Assembly (NCBI RefSeq): GCF_025465995.1
Contig: NZ_JANLNY010000028.1
Span: forward strand, 1-64,000
DNA: 64,000 nucleotides
Direction: 5' to 3'
Source: Pseudomonas sp. 5P_3.1_Bac2
Lineage (GTDB): Bacteria > Pseudomonadota > Gammaproteobacteria > Pseudomonadales > Pseudomonadaceae
Shown piece by piece: positions 25,456 to 33,838 of this stretch (the first letter of the stretch is position 1; the number at the start of each line of letters is the position of its first letter). The notes under the pieces were generated by a model. That model saw only the letters and a list, made by a program, of their open reading frames with translations, was not told the DNA's origin and searched no databases. Both the position numbers and the translations under genes were made by a program.

Positions 25456-25881
25456 TTACAGACCGGACATCTTCTTGATCGCGCCAAGCAGCTCGTCATC
25501 CGAGCAGTCAGCACAGGTGCCTTTAGGCGGCATAGCATTCAGGCCTGTAATAGCCTTGGCCAGAATGCCATCCAAACCACCTTGGTGGTCAGCACGCTCT
25601 TTCCATGCCGCTGCGTCGCCAATTTTTGGCGCACCCAGCAGGCCAGAACTGTGGCAAGCGCCACAATGCTTAGCAATAATTTCGTCGCCGGTACGGTTAC
25701 CACCACCAGCAGCGCTAGCGGCTACGGTAGCAACACCCTTACATTCTTCGCCCATCACGCAGACTTCACCCACCGGCTTTAAGCGCTCGGCAATGGCGTC
25801 GTCGGTCGTGGCTTGAGCAGTCACTGCCCACAGGGCCAAAACGGTAGCCGGTGCTACCAGGAGCTTTTTAATCAGGTTCAC
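25456..25881 (-). CDS. Cytochrome c5 (periplasmic monohaem c-type cytochrome)
   Basis: A 141-residue exported protein. The signal peptide (LLVAPATVLALWAVTAQA) is followed by a mature class I cytochrome domain with one CxxCH haem site, AKHCGACHSSG, an axial Met in LNAMPPKG, and a C-terminal pair CADC that forms the disulfide typical of cytochrome c5. It carries electrons in the periplasm. Its neighbours (xpt before, PauR-type regulator after) match the P. aeruginosa arrangement in which this gene is called cycB. Confidence 0.92.
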   Translation of the reverse strand: MNLIKKLLVAPATVLALWAVTAQATTDDAIAERLKPVGEVCVMGEECKGVATVAASAAGGGNRTGDEIIAKHCGACHSSGLLGAPKIGDAAAWKERADHQGGLDGILAKAITGLNAMPPKGTCADCSDDELLGAIKKMSGL

Positions 25882-26016
25882 GGTACACCCTCTTCGTGGC
25901 TAGTCACGCTCGCGGCCACGGTTTCGCGAGCGGGCGACAGTATAGCCGTAAGCAGAGCCCGCTGAAACAACCCAGATTGTCGCAGGGTTATTATTTAGGC
26001 GGGCGCGACGACTGGT

Positions 26017-26565
26017 TTAGAAGTTGGCCGGCGTGGTCGCGCTGATCAATCGCGCCGGTTGAGTAAAAGGATTACGGAAGCGGTGCGGTTTGCTGCTTTC
26101 AAAATAGTAGCTATCGCCCGGCTCCAGCACGAACACCTCGGCCCCCACGGTCAGCTCCAGCTTACCCTCAATGACCATACCGGCCTCTTCACCCTCATGG
26201 GTGTACATCTCTTCGCCAGTATCGGCGCCCACTGGATAGATCTCGTCCAAGAAGCAAATAGCCCGGCTCGGATGCGCCTTGCCAACCAGCTTCATGGTAA
26301 TGGTGCCACTGCAGATATCACTCAATTCGGCGGCGCGGTAGACCACCTGGGTCTGGTTATCCTGCTCGACGTCGAGGGAGAAAAACTCCACCAACGACAT
26401 GGGGATACCGGCTAGCACCTTTTTCAGCGAACTGATCGAAGGACTAACGCTGTTCTTCTCGATCATGGAGATGGTGCTGTTAGTGACGCCCGCGCGTTTG
26501 GCGAGTTCACGTTGGGAAAGGCCTTTGAGCTTACGGATTGATTGCAGTCGTACACCGACGTCCAA
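26017..26565 (-). CDS. pauR: PauR-type HTH/cupin polyamine regulator
   Basis: A 182-residue regulator with an XRE helix-turn-helix (about 3-58; KGLSQRELAKRAGVTNSTIS) and a cupin_2 domain (about 105-178; MVIEGKLELTVGAEVFVLEP, YYFESSKPHRFRNP). I chose the TTG at 26565 (LDVGVRLQSI) because AGGGGGA sits eight bases upstream and the resulting length equals that of P. aeruginosa PA5301; a longer frame from 26616 adds an unlikely tail. PA5301 (PauR) represses putrescine and cadaverine gamma-glutamylation genes. Position between cytochrome c5 and the alanine racemase fits that ortholog. Confidence 0.85.
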   Translation of the reverse strand: MDVGVRLQSIRKLKGLSQRELAKRAGVTNSTISMIEKNSVSPSISSLKKVLAGIPMSLVEFFSLDVEQDNQTQVVYRAAELSDICSGTITMKLVGKAHPSRAICFLDEIYPVGADTGEEMYTHEGEEAGMVIEGKLELTVGAEVFVLEPGDSYYFESSKPHRFRNPFTQPARLISATTPANF

Positions 26566-26669
26566 TGTTGGAGTCCCCCTAGGGAAAATACTGGTAATGG
26601 TGCCGTATGATGGCAACAGTGTTCAGTATTTACAACACCTGCGGCAGATCCCTTGCCGCAGCCTGGGGT

Positions 26670-27755
26670 TCACTCGCCGCTGTAGCTCAGCGGCACCCGG
26701 CGCAGGTTGCAAAACAGCTGGTAGGGAATGGTTTGCGCGGCTTGCGCCACATCGCTGGCCAGCACTTGCTGGCCCCACAGCTCTACGCTGCTGCCAAGGC
26801 CGGCGTGGGGCAGATCAGTGAGGTCGACGGTCAGCATGTCCATCGACACCCGGCCAATCAGCTGCGTGCGCACGCCATCGACCACCACCGGCGTACCAGT
26901 CGGCGCATGCCGTGGGTAGCCATCGGCATAACCCATGGCGACCACGCCGACGCGGGTTGGCCGAGCGCAGACAAACTTGGCGCCGTAGCCCACCGGCTCA
27001 CCGGCCGGCAGTTCACGCACGCTGATGATCTTCGATTGCAGGGTCATCACTGGTTTGAGCTGTGCCGCCAGTGGCTGCTCGACCTCAAACGGCGTGGCGC
27101 CGTAGAGCATGATCCCCGGGCGCACCCAGTCGTTGGCGCTTTGCTCGGGGAACAGTTGCGGCCACCCCATAATGCCCGGCGAGTTACGCAAACTGACTTC
27201 GGCATTCAGCGCCGCGCGGGCCTGATTAAACGTGCTGAGCTGCTCGGCACTGCGGCTGCAATCCAACTCATCGGCGCGGCTGAAATGACTCATCAGCACG
27301 ATCTTGTCGACCTTGCCGCTGGCCTGCAGGCGCTGATAAGCAGCCTGATATTCCGCCGGATGCAGACCCACACGGTGCATGCCGCTGTCCAGCTTCAGCC
27401 ACAGGTTCAAACCGCTGACGGCGCTATTGATGATCGCCTCGATCTGCCACTGCGCATGCACCACACACCACAGCTGGTGCTGCACGATCAGCTCAAGCTC
27501 GTCGGCCTCAAAGAAACCTTCGAGCAGCAGGATTGGCCCGCGAATGCCGGCCGCACGCAGTTGCAGCGCTTCTTCGATACAGGCCACGGCAAAGCCATCG
27601 GCTTGCTCTTGCAGGGCTTCGGCGCAGCGCACCGCGCCATGCCCATAAGCATCGGCTTTAATCACCGCAAGGGCACGGGCGCCAGCAGTCTGCCGGGCCA
27701 ATTGGTAGTTGTGACGCAGGGCATTGAGATCGATCAGGGCACGAGCAGGACGCAT
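26670..27755 (-). CDS. dadX: Catabolic alanine racemase DadX
   Basis: A 361-residue fold-type III PLP enzyme. The Schiff-base lysine is in ALAVIKADAYGHGA (about 29-42), the catalytic Tyr region is PGIMLYGATPF (about 248), and GRVSMDMLTVDLTD is near 304. The start ATG 27755 (MRPARALIDLNALRHNY) matches DadX/Alr N-termini; the in-frame 27803 start is less likely. It interconverts L- and D-alanine so that DadA can oxidise the D form. It is the last gene of a dadA-ridA-dadX run on the minus strand, 82 bases after ridA. Confidence 0.93.
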   Translation of the reverse strand: MRPARALIDLNALRHNYQLARQTAGARALAVIKADAYGHGAVRCAEALQEQADGFAVACIEEALQLRAAGIRGPILLLEGFFEADELELIVQHQLWCVVHAQWQIEAIINSAVSGLNLWLKLDSGMHRVGLHPAEYQAAYQRLQASGKVDKIVLMSHFSRADELDCSRSAEQLSTFNQARAALNAEVSLRNSPGIMGWPQLFPEQSANDWVRPGIMLYGATPFEVEQPLAAQLKPVMTLQSKIISVRELPAGEPVGYGAKFVCARPTRVGVVAMGYADGYPRHAPTGTPVVVDGVRTQLIGRVSMDMLTVDLTDLPHAGLGSSVELWGQQVLASDVAQAAQTIPYQLFCNLRRVPLSYSGE

Positions 27756-27837
27756 GCTGTTCTCAGTTACAAGCCGCATGCGCCGACAGTTCGCGCCGGG
27801 CATGCAGAGGGTGGAGGTTACAAGGTGGGCGCGCGCC

Positions 27838-28188
27838 TTACTGCGCGGCGACGACGGTCATTTCCACCAAGACTTCTGGTTTGTACATCTGCGCTTCAAC
27901 ACAGGCGCGCGCCGGGGCAGTACCCGCAGCCACCCAAGCATCCCAGACTTGATTGAGACCGACGTAGTCGCGCGCCATGTCGCGCAGGTAGATGGTCACA
28001 CTCAAAATCTTCGACTTGTCGCTGCCTGCCTCGGCCAACAGGCGGTCGATATTAGCCAGCGTTTCGCGAGTTTGCTGGACGATATCGCCGCTGTAGTCAT
28101 CCGCCAACTGCCCCGCCAGGTAGACGGTGTGATTGTGGATGACGATTTCGCTGTAACGGGCCTCAGTGTGCAGGCGCTGTACTGACAT
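27838..28188 (-). CDS. RidA-family enamine/imine deaminase linked to dadA
   Basis: A 116-residue YjgF/YER057c/UK114 protein. The fold signature is visible (HNHTVYLAGQLADD; LADIxxLLxxAGSD-type ANIDRLLAEAGSDK; PARACVEAQMYKP with the catalytic Arg; VEMTVVAAQ at the end). RidA proteins hydrolyse reactive enamines and imines to the ketoacid. Its ATG lies 26 bases inside the 3' end of dadA, so the two are translationally coupled. DadA makes 2-iminopropionate from D-alanine, which this protein could hydrolyse to pyruvate; that link is inference. It belongs to a different RidA subgroup from the 126-residue protein at 53762-54142. Confidence 0.92.
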   Translation of the reverse strand: MSVQRLHTEARYSEIVIHNHTVYLAGQLADDYSGDIVQQTRETLANIDRLLAEAGSDKSKILSVTIYLRDMARDYVGLNQVWDAWVAAGTAPARACVEAQMYKPEVLVEMTVVAAQ

Positions 28189-29461
28189 GTTCGGTGTTCT
28201 CCTGGGAACGGCTATAACGGGAAATATCCAGGCCGGCGGCGCTGATCTGCGGGCGCTGCTTGGCGATCAAATCCGCCAGCAAACGACCCGAGCCGCAAGC
28301 CATGGTCCAGCCCAGTGTGCCGTGCCCAGTGTTGAGGAACAAATTGCGCAGTGGGGTCGCCCCCACAATCGGCGTGCCATCTGGCGTGGCCGGACGCAGC
28401 CCGGTCCAGAATTCAGCCTGGCTCAGGTCGCCGCCTTGTGGATAAAGATCACTGGTGATCATTTCCAGCGTCTTGCGCCGTTTGGGGTTCAGGCTCAGGT
28501 CGAAGCCGGCGATTTCCGCCATGCCGCCGACGCGAATACGCTGATCAAAACGGGTGATGGCGACCTTGTAAGTCTCATCCAGGATGGTCGAAGTTGGCGC
28601 CATCTCCGGGTTGGTGATCGGCACGGTCAGCGAGTATCCCTTAAGCGGGTACACCGGCGCCTTGATGCCCAGCGGCTTGAGCATCTGCGGGCTGAAGCTG
28701 CCCAAGGCCAGCACGTATTTGTCGGCGGTTTCCAGCTTGCCGTCGATCCACACGCCGTTGACCCGGTCACCCACCGCGTCGATGCGCTCGATGTTCTGCC
28801 CGAAGCGGAATTCCACGCCCAGGTCTTTGGCCATTTGCGCCAGTTTGGTGGTGAACATCTGGCAGTCGCCGGTTTGGTCATTCGGCAGGCGCAGGGCGCC
28901 GGCGAGCTTATGGGTGACGCCAGCCAGCGCCGGCTCGACCCGGGCGATGCCGTCACGATCCAGCAGTTCATAGGGCACGCCGGAGGCTTGCAGCACGGCG
29001 ATGTCTTTCGCCGCGGCATTCAGTTGCGCTTGGTTGCGGAACAGTTGGGTGGTGCCCAGCGTGCGGCCTTCGTAGGCGATGCCGGTTTCTGCACGCAGCT
29101 CATCGAGGCAGTCGCGACTGTACTCAGACAACCGCACCATGCGCTCTTTGTTCACCGCATAGCGGCTGGCGGTGCAATTGCGCAGCATTTGCGCCATCCA
29201 CAGGTATTGCTGGACATCGCCAGTGAGCTTGATCGCCAGCGGCGCGTGTTTGGCCAGCAGCCATTTGATCGCTTTGAGCGGCACGCCCGGGGCAGCCCAA
29301 GGCGATGCGTAGCCTGGCGAGACCTGGCCGGCGTTGGCAAAGCTGGTTTCCATGGCCGGCGCCGCCTGGCGATCCACCACCACCACTTCAAAACCTTGCC
29401 GCGCTAAGTAGTACGCACTGGCTGTACCGACTACACCACTACCCAGAACCAAAACCCGCAT
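28163..29461 (-). CDS. dadA: D-amino acid dehydrogenase small subunit DadA
   Basis: A 432-residue membrane-associated flavoprotein of the DAO family, the exact length I recall for P. aeruginosa DadA. The FAD site is MRVLVLGSGVVGTASAYYLA at the very N-terminus, and the C-terminal FAD contact is NTGHGTLGWTMACGSG. It oxidises D-alanine and other D-amino acids to imino acids, feeding electrons to quinone. The ATG at 29461 has GAGGAGAG seven to eight bases upstream. It is first in the dad operon and divergent from the Lrp-type regulator across 156 bp. Confidence 0.96.
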   Translation of the reverse strand: MRVLVLGSGVVGTASAYYLARQGFEVVVVDRQAAPAMETSFANAGQVSPGYASPWAAPGVPLKAIKWLLAKHAPLAIKLTGDVQQYLWMAQMLRNCTASRYAVNKERMVRLSEYSRDCLDELRAETGIAYEGRTLGTTQLFRNQAQLNAAAKDIAVLQASGVPYELLDRDGIARVEPALAGVTHKLAGALRLPNDQTGDCQMFTTKLAQMAKDLGVEFRFGQNIERIDAVGDRVNGVWIDGKLETADKYVLALGSFSPQMLKPLGIKAPVYPLKGYSLTVPITNPEMAPTSTILDETYKVAITRFDQRIRVGGMAEIAGFDLSLNPKRRKTLEMITSDLYPQGGDLSQAEFWTGLRPATPDGTPIVGATPLRNLFLNTGHGTLGWTMACGSGRLLADLIAKQRPQISAAGLDISRYSRSQENTEHVSTAPAH

Positions 29462-29550
29462 GACGCTCTCCTCATCGTGACCCGGCACGACGAACATTTT
29501 GTATGACAACAGATGGGCAGAAGTATAGGAAGACACAGGCAGTGCTTTTC

Positions 29551-29579
29551 ACTATATAAGCAGCTATATTTGGCGACAA
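29551..29579 (-). promoter_or_regulatory. Sigma-70 promoter for dadA operon
   Basis: On the minus strand TTGTCG (29579-29574) and TATAGT (29556-29551) are separated by exactly 17 bases, giving a predicted leader of about 80 bases to the dadA ATG. The surrounding A+T-rich sequence is a plausible binding zone for the divergent Lrp-type regulator. Read from the sequence only. Confidence 0.55.
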
Positions 29580-29617
29580 TTATCGACAAAAATGCCTTAA
29601 GCAGAGGCGGATCCCCC

Positions 29618-30106
29618 ATGAGAACCCAACATCAAAGCCGTCGTGAACTGGACAAGATTGATCGCAACATTTTGCGCATCCTGCAAGAAGATGGGCGCAT
29701 CAGTTTTACCGAGCTGGGCGAGCGTGTCGGCTTGTCTACCACGCCGTGCACTGAGCGCGTACGCCGCTTAGAGCGTGAAGGCATCATCATGGGCTACAAC
29801 GCCCGCCTCAACCCGCAACACCTCAAGGCCAGCCTGTTGGTGTTCGTTGAGATCAGCCTGGACTACAAGTCTGGCGACACCTTCGAAGAGTTCCGCCGCG
29901 CCGTGCTCAAGCTGCCCCACGTGCTGGAGTGTCACCTGGTTTCCGGCGACTTCGACTACCTGGTTAAAGCACGCATCAACGAGATGGCCAGCTACCGCAA
30001 GCTGCTCGGCGACATCCTGCTCAAGCTGCCCCATGTGCGTGAGTCGAAGAGCTATATCGTCATGGAAGAGGTCAAAGAGAGCCTCAGCCTGCCGATCGCC
30101 GACTGA
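29618..30106 (+). CDS. Lrp/AsnC-family regulator of alanine catabolism
   Basis: A 162-residue leucine-responsive regulator. The N-terminal winged helix-turn-helix is seen at about 12-60 (DKIDRNILRILQEDGRISFT; VGLSTTPCTERVRRLEREGI), and the C-terminal RAM/AsnC ligand domain at about 65-155 (VLECHLVSGDFDYLVKAR). The ATG at 29618 follows AGAGGCGG; an upstream frame from 29513 is ignored. Divergent pairing with dadA is the classical arrangement in which this protein (Lrp, or DadR) activates the dad operon with L-alanine. The last base of its stop is one base from the end of the convergent YkgJ-type gene. Confidence 0.92.
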   Translation: MRTQHQSRRELDKIDRNILRILQEDGRISFTELGERVGLSTTPCTERVRRLEREGIIMGYNARLNPQHLKASLLVFVEISLDYKSGDTFEEFRRAVLKLPHVLECHLVSGDFDYLVKARINEMASYRKLLGDILLKLPHVRESKSYIVMEEVKESLSLPIAD

Positions 30107-30107
30107 G

Positions 30108-30461
30108 CTAGACCAGTACCTGACGGGTGCTGGCAATCAGTTGATGGATCTGCCGCTCGACGCTTGCCTCGACCCACTCTTCTGGGCGCTGCCCCTGCGG
30201 GCAAGGCAGGCGTGGAGTGGTGCCGAACAAGCGGCAAATCAGCGGCCGCTGGTCATACACCGTGCAGCCTTGCGGGCCTAAGTGCACGCAGTTGTACTCA
30301 GCCAGGGCGGCGTCATGCTCGGCGTCGCTCTTGACCGGCAAGCGGGCCATTTCCTCCGATGAAGCCGTCACCGGCCCACAGCAATCGTGGCAGCCGGGCA
30401 CACAGGCGAAGCTGGGAATCTGCAAACGCAGCTTGTCGATTTTGCGGCAATTGCTGTTCAT
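30108..30461 (-). CDS. YkgJ-family cysteine-cluster protein
   Basis: A 117-residue small protein with a metal-binding cysteine set: CRKID at the start, FACVPGCHDCCGP (about 18-30), and later LGPQGCTVYDQRPLICRLFG (about 63-82). This is the CxxxCxxCC...C...C pattern of the zinc- or iron-chelating YkgJ family (UPF0153). The biochemical role is not established. It is convergent with the Lrp-type gene, with a single base between the two stop codons. Confidence 0.85.
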   Translation of the reverse strand: MNSNCRKIDKLRLQIPSFACVPGCHDCCGPVTASSEEMARLPVKSDAEHDAALAEYNCVHLGPQGCTVYDQRPLICRLFGTTPRLPCPQGQRPEEWVEASVERQIHQLIASTRQVLV

Positions 30462-30625
30462 GGGCCTATCCGGAAGAAATCGCGCGCATTCTACCGCGCA
30501 GCAGCGCTAAAGCATGTCTGTAAGCGACCCAGTTGGCCTTTAGCGGCGATTTCCCCTTGGCGAGCAGGGAAAAGCGCGCTTATGCTTCGTAAAATTTCCC
30601 AAACACAATAATCAGGATTCCACAC

Positions 30626-31939
30626 ATGAACGCCCGCGTTCACGCCCCCGTGCACAGCCCTCAGCACGCCGCGTCCTATTACGCCGCCAGCGCCAAGCAA
30701 AGCCTTACGTTGCCTAGCCTGCAAGGCGCTCTCAGCGCTGATGTGTGCATCGTGGGCGGCGGTTTTTCCGGCCTCAACACGGCCATCGAGCTGGCGCAGA
30801 AAGGCCTGTCGGTGGTGCTGCTGGAAGCCCACAAGATTGCTTGGGGCGCCAGCGGACGTAACGGCGGGCAACTGATTCGCGGGGTCGGCCATGATGTTGA
30901 GCAGTTCGCCCCCATCGTCGGCGCCGACGGCGTCCGTCAATTCAAGCTGATGGGACTGGAGGCGGTGGAGATCGTTCGCCAGCGCGTGGCGCAGTTCAAT
31001 ATCGACTGCGACCTGACCTGGGGTTATTGCGACCTGGCCAACAAGCCCAGCCACTTCGCCGGCTTTGCCGAGGACATGGCCGAGCTGCAAAGCCTCGGCT
31101 ACCGCCACCCGATGCGCCTGGTGCAACCGGAAAACATCCATGAGGTGGTCGGCTCAACCCTCTACCACGGCGCCATGATCGACATGGGCTCCGGTCACCT
31201 GCATCCGCTGAATCTGGCACTGGGCGAAGCCGCCGCCGCGCAAAGCCTGGGTGTGCAGCTGTTTGAACAGTCCGCGGTAACCCGCATCGACTATGGCCAC
31301 GAAGTGCAGGTGCACACCGCCCAAGGCCAGGTGCGGGCGAAGTATCTGGTGCTGGCCTGCAACGCTTACCTCAACGGCCTGAATAACCAATTGGGCGGCA
31401 AGGTGCTACCGGCGGGCAGCTATGTGATCGCCACCGAGCCGCTGAGCGAAGCCGAAGCCAAAGCGCTGATTCCACAAAATATGGCGCTGTGCGACCAACG
31501 GGTGACGGTGGACTACTATCGCCTGTCCGCTGACCGGCGCCTGCTGTTTGGCGGTGCCTGCCACTATTCCGGCCGCGATCCAGCGGACATCGCCGGCTAT
31601 ATGCGGCCGAAGATGCTGAAAGTCTTCCCCCACTTGGCCAATAAGCGTATCGACTACCAGTGGGGCGGCATGATCGGCATTGGCGCCAACCGCCTGCCGC
31701 AAATCGGGCGCCTCAGCGAGCAGCGTAACGTGTTCTACGCCCAGGCCTACGCCGGCCATGGCGTCAACGCCACCCACCTAGCCGGCAAACTGCTCGGCGA
31801 GGCGATTGCCGGGCAAGCCAGCAAGGGTTTTGATCTGTTTGCCCAAGTGCCGCATATGACCTTCCCCGGCGGCAAACACCTGCGCTCGCCACTGCTGGCC
31901 TTGGGCATGCTCTGGCACCGCTTTAAAGAGCTGCTGTAA
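30626..31939 (+). CDS. FAD-dependent amine oxidase, second PuuB-like
   Basis: A 437-residue DAO-family flavoprotein with DVCIVGGGFSGLNTAIELAQ (about 39-58), HKIAWGASGRNGGQLIRGVG, and the C-terminal FAD contact FYAQAYAGHGVNATHLAGKL. It is clearly related to the PuuB-like protein at 14544-15833 but diverged through most of its length, so substrate preference may differ. In P. aeruginosa several PuuB paralogs (PauB1-B4) exist, and one (PA5309) lies between the Lrp-type gene and the aldehyde dehydrogenase as here. It is a lone transcription unit ended by the hairpin at 31951-31984. Confidence 0.85.
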   Translation: MNARVHAPVHSPQHAASYYAASAKQSLTLPSLQGALSADVCIVGGGFSGLNTAIELAQKGLSVVLLEAHKIAWGASGRNGGQLIRGVGHDVEQFAPIVGADGVRQFKLMGLEAVEIVRQRVAQFNIDCDLTWGYCDLANKPSHFAGFAEDMAELQSLGYRHPMRLVQPENIHEVVGSTLYHGAMIDMGSGHLHPLNLALGEAAAAQSLGVQLFEQSAVTRIDYGHEVQVHTAQGQVRAKYLVLACNAYLNGLNNQLGGKVLPAGSYVIATEPLSEAEAKALIPQNMALCDQRVTVDYYRLSADRRLLFGGACHYSGRDPADIAGYMRPKMLKVFPHLANKRIDYQWGGMIGIGANRLPQIGRLSEQRNVFYAQAYAGHGVNATHLAGKLLGEAIAGQASKGFDLFAQVPHMTFPGGKHLRSPLLALGMLWHRFKELL

Positions 31940-31950
31940 CACAGCGACAC

Positions 31951-31984
31951 GCCGCCAAGACTTGGCTTGGCTTGGCTTGGCGGC
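31951..31984 (+). terminator. Hairpin with tandem CTTGG repeat after amine oxidase
   Basis: GCCGCCAAG (31951-31959) pairs with CTTGGCGGC (31976-31984). The loop and 3' arm are four perfect tandem copies of CTTGG (31961-31980), so the 5' arm could pair with several registers. No T run follows, so termination is likely but not certain. The number of pentamers is a plausible slippage site. Confidence 0.5.
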
Positions 31985-32022
31985 GCATGCTCGGCCTTTG
32001 GCTGCATGACCACTCACCACGT

Positions 32023-32253
32023 CTAGCGCCAAAACGGCTGACTGGCCTCACGCTGCGCCTGCTCACGGTTCAGGCCCACATCCTTCAGTTGTTCATCGCT
32101 CAATTCGGCCAACACGGCCCGCGTCTGCTTGCGCAAACGAATACGCGCCCAGACAGCGCGCCAAGCCGCTACGCCATACAGATGCTTGCCGCTGGTCAGT
32201 CCCGCTGAGTCATCCTGCCCACCGCTTAACCGCTCTAGTTTGCTGCTACGCAT
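32023..32253 (-). CDS. DUF1127 small protein
   Basis: A 76-residue basic protein. The C-terminal half carries the DUF1127 (YjiS-like) pattern WARIRLRKQTRAVLAEL then LSDEQLKDVGLNREQAQREA and an aromatic end FWR. Small DUF1127 proteins have been tied to RNA turnover and to phosphate or amino acid metabolism in alphaproteobacteria; no role is known for this one. GGAGG lies five bases before the ATG. It is divergent from the MocR-type gene across 163 bp. Confidence 0.88.
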   Translation of the reverse strand: MRSSKLERLSGGQDDSAGLTSGKHLYGVAAWRAVWARIRLRKQTRAVLAELSDEQLKDVGLNREQAQREASQPFWR

Positions 32254-32338
32254 AAACGCCTCCGATTCCCCTTGGGCCGAGTGAATAGGATGAATGGCAA
32301 GGCGCTAGGCAGACAGATCCAACAAATCAGTTTAAAAA

Positions 32339-32394
32339 CCATACAGATCAGCCAACTTACGCCTGAATGGCTTTTTTAAGGCCAATCTGTATGG
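32339..32394. promoter_or_regulatory. Long inverted repeat before MocR-type gene
   Basis: CCATACAGAT (32339-32348) and ATCTGTATGG (32385-32394) are perfect ten-base inverted arms 36 bases apart, ending 22 bases before the MocR-type start. The spacer also carries GGCTTTTTTAAGGCC-like sequence. The arms are about five helical turns apart on centres, which suits a dimeric regulator binding both and looping or masking the promoter. Autoregulation is inferred. Confidence 0.55.
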
Positions 32395-32416
32395 TCGCAA
32401 GCACCAAGGATCGCCC

Positions 32417-33838
32417 ATGAGTCTTTATCAGCAGCTCGCCGAACAGCTCGCCACCCGCATCGAACAAGGCCTGTATCGGCCCGGCCAACGCTTGCCCTCG
32501 GTGCGCACCCTGAGCCAGGAACATGGGGTTAGCCTGAGCACCGTGCAGCAGGCCTACCGCCAGCTGGAGGACCAAGGCCTGGCGCAGCCCAAGGCCAAGT
32601 CCGGTTATTTCGTCCCTCAGGCCCGGCCCACGCCGCCCCTGCCGAGCATGGGCCGGGCACCACAACGGCCGGTGGAAATATCCCAGTGGCCACAGGTGCT
32701 CGAGCTGGTCAGCCAGGCCCCCGGCAGCGGCTGGCTGCAACTGGGTCGCGGCATGCCGGATATCAGCAGCCCCACCCTGAAACCCTTGCTGCGCAGCCTT
32801 GCCCAACTGAGCCGGCGCCAGCAATTGCGCGAGCTGAGCTATGGCAGCCTGCAAGGCGACCCGGCGCTGCGCGAGCAAATCGCCCGGCTAATGCTCGACT
32901 CCGGCTGCCAGATCGCCGCCGATGAACTGCTGATCACCACCGGCTGCCATGAGGCTTTATCGATTGCCCTGCGCAGCCTGTGCCAGCCCGGCGATATCGT
33001 AGCGGTCGACTCACCGAGTTTTCACGGCGTGATGCAGGCGCTTAAGGGCTTCAATATCAAAGCCCTCGAGCTGCCCACCGATCCACTTACCGGCATCAGC
33101 CTGCCAGCCTTGGAGCTGGCTCTGGAGCAGTGGCCGATCAAGGCGATTCAGCTGACCCCCAGCTGCAATAATCCGCTGGGCTACATCATGCCCGACGCCC
33201 ACAAGCGTGCCCTGCTAGCCCTGGCCCAGCGGCATGACGTGGCGGTTATTGAAGACGATGTGTACGGCGACCTGGCTTACCGCTACCCACGGCCGCGCAC
33301 GATTAAGTCGTTTGATGATGACGGCCGCGTGCTGCTCTGCAGCTCTTTCTCCAAGACCCTGGCGCCGGGCCTGCGCGTCGGCTGGATCGCCCCCGGCCGC
33401 TACCTGCAGCAGGTGCAACATCAGAAGTACATCAGCAGCGGGATGAATGCACCGGTGCCGCAGCACGCGCTGGCCGACTTTATCAGCCAGGGCCACTACC
33501 AGCCCCACCTGCGCCGCATGCGCAGCCAGTACGCGCAAAACCTAGGCTTGGTGGTCGAATGGATCAGCCGTTACCTGCCGCCCGGCACCCGGGTGAGCCA
33601 ACCCCGGGGCGGCTTTATGCTGTGGCTGGAATTAGCGCCGCAGTTCGACAGCCAGCGCCTCAATCGGTTGTTGGCGCCCCATAAGCTGATGGTGGCACCG
33701 GGCAGCATCTTCTCCGCCGCCGGCAAGTACCGAAACTGCCTGCGCCTGAACTACGCGCTCAAGCCCACCCCTGATCTGGAGCAGGCGATTAAGCAGCTGG
33801 GCCTGTGCATCGACAGCCTGCTGGAGGCGCACGCTTAG
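32417..33838 (+). CDS. MocR/GntR-type PLP-dependent transcriptional regulator
   Basis: A 473-residue two-domain regulator. The N-terminal GntR winged helix spans about 1-75 (GQRLPSVRTLSQEHGVSLST). A fold-type I aminotransferase-like domain (about 100-465) retains the PLP lysine in CSSFSKTLAPGLRVGW (about 312-327) and EDDVYGDLAY. MocR proteins use bound PLP plus an amino compound as effector; catalytic turnover is usually lost. The perfect inverted repeat just upstream is its likely operator, and the overlapping convergent MFS gene or the nearby amine oxidase are possible targets. Confidence 0.92.
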   Translation: MSLYQQLAEQLATRIEQGLYRPGQRLPSVRTLSQEHGVSLSTVQQAYRQLEDQGLAQPKAKSGYFVPQARPTPPLPSMGRAPQRPVEISQWPQVLELVSQAPGSGWLQLGRGMPDISSPTLKPLLRSLAQLSRRQQLRELSYGSLQGDPALREQIARLMLDSGCQIAADELLITTGCHEALSIALRSLCQPGDIVAVDSPSFHGVMQALKGFNIKALELPTDPLTGISLPALELALEQWPIKAIQLTPSCNNPLGYIMPDAHKRALLALAQRHDVAVIEDDVYGDLAYRYPRPRTIKSFDDDGRVLLCSSFSKTLAPGLRVGWIAPGRYLQQVQHQKYISSGMNAPVPQHALADFISQGHYQPHLRRMRSQYAQNLGLVVEWISRYLPPGTRVSQPRGGFMLWLELAPQFDSQRLNRLLAPHKLMVAPGSIFSAAGKYRNCLRLNYALKPTPDLEQAIKQLGLCIDSLLEAHA

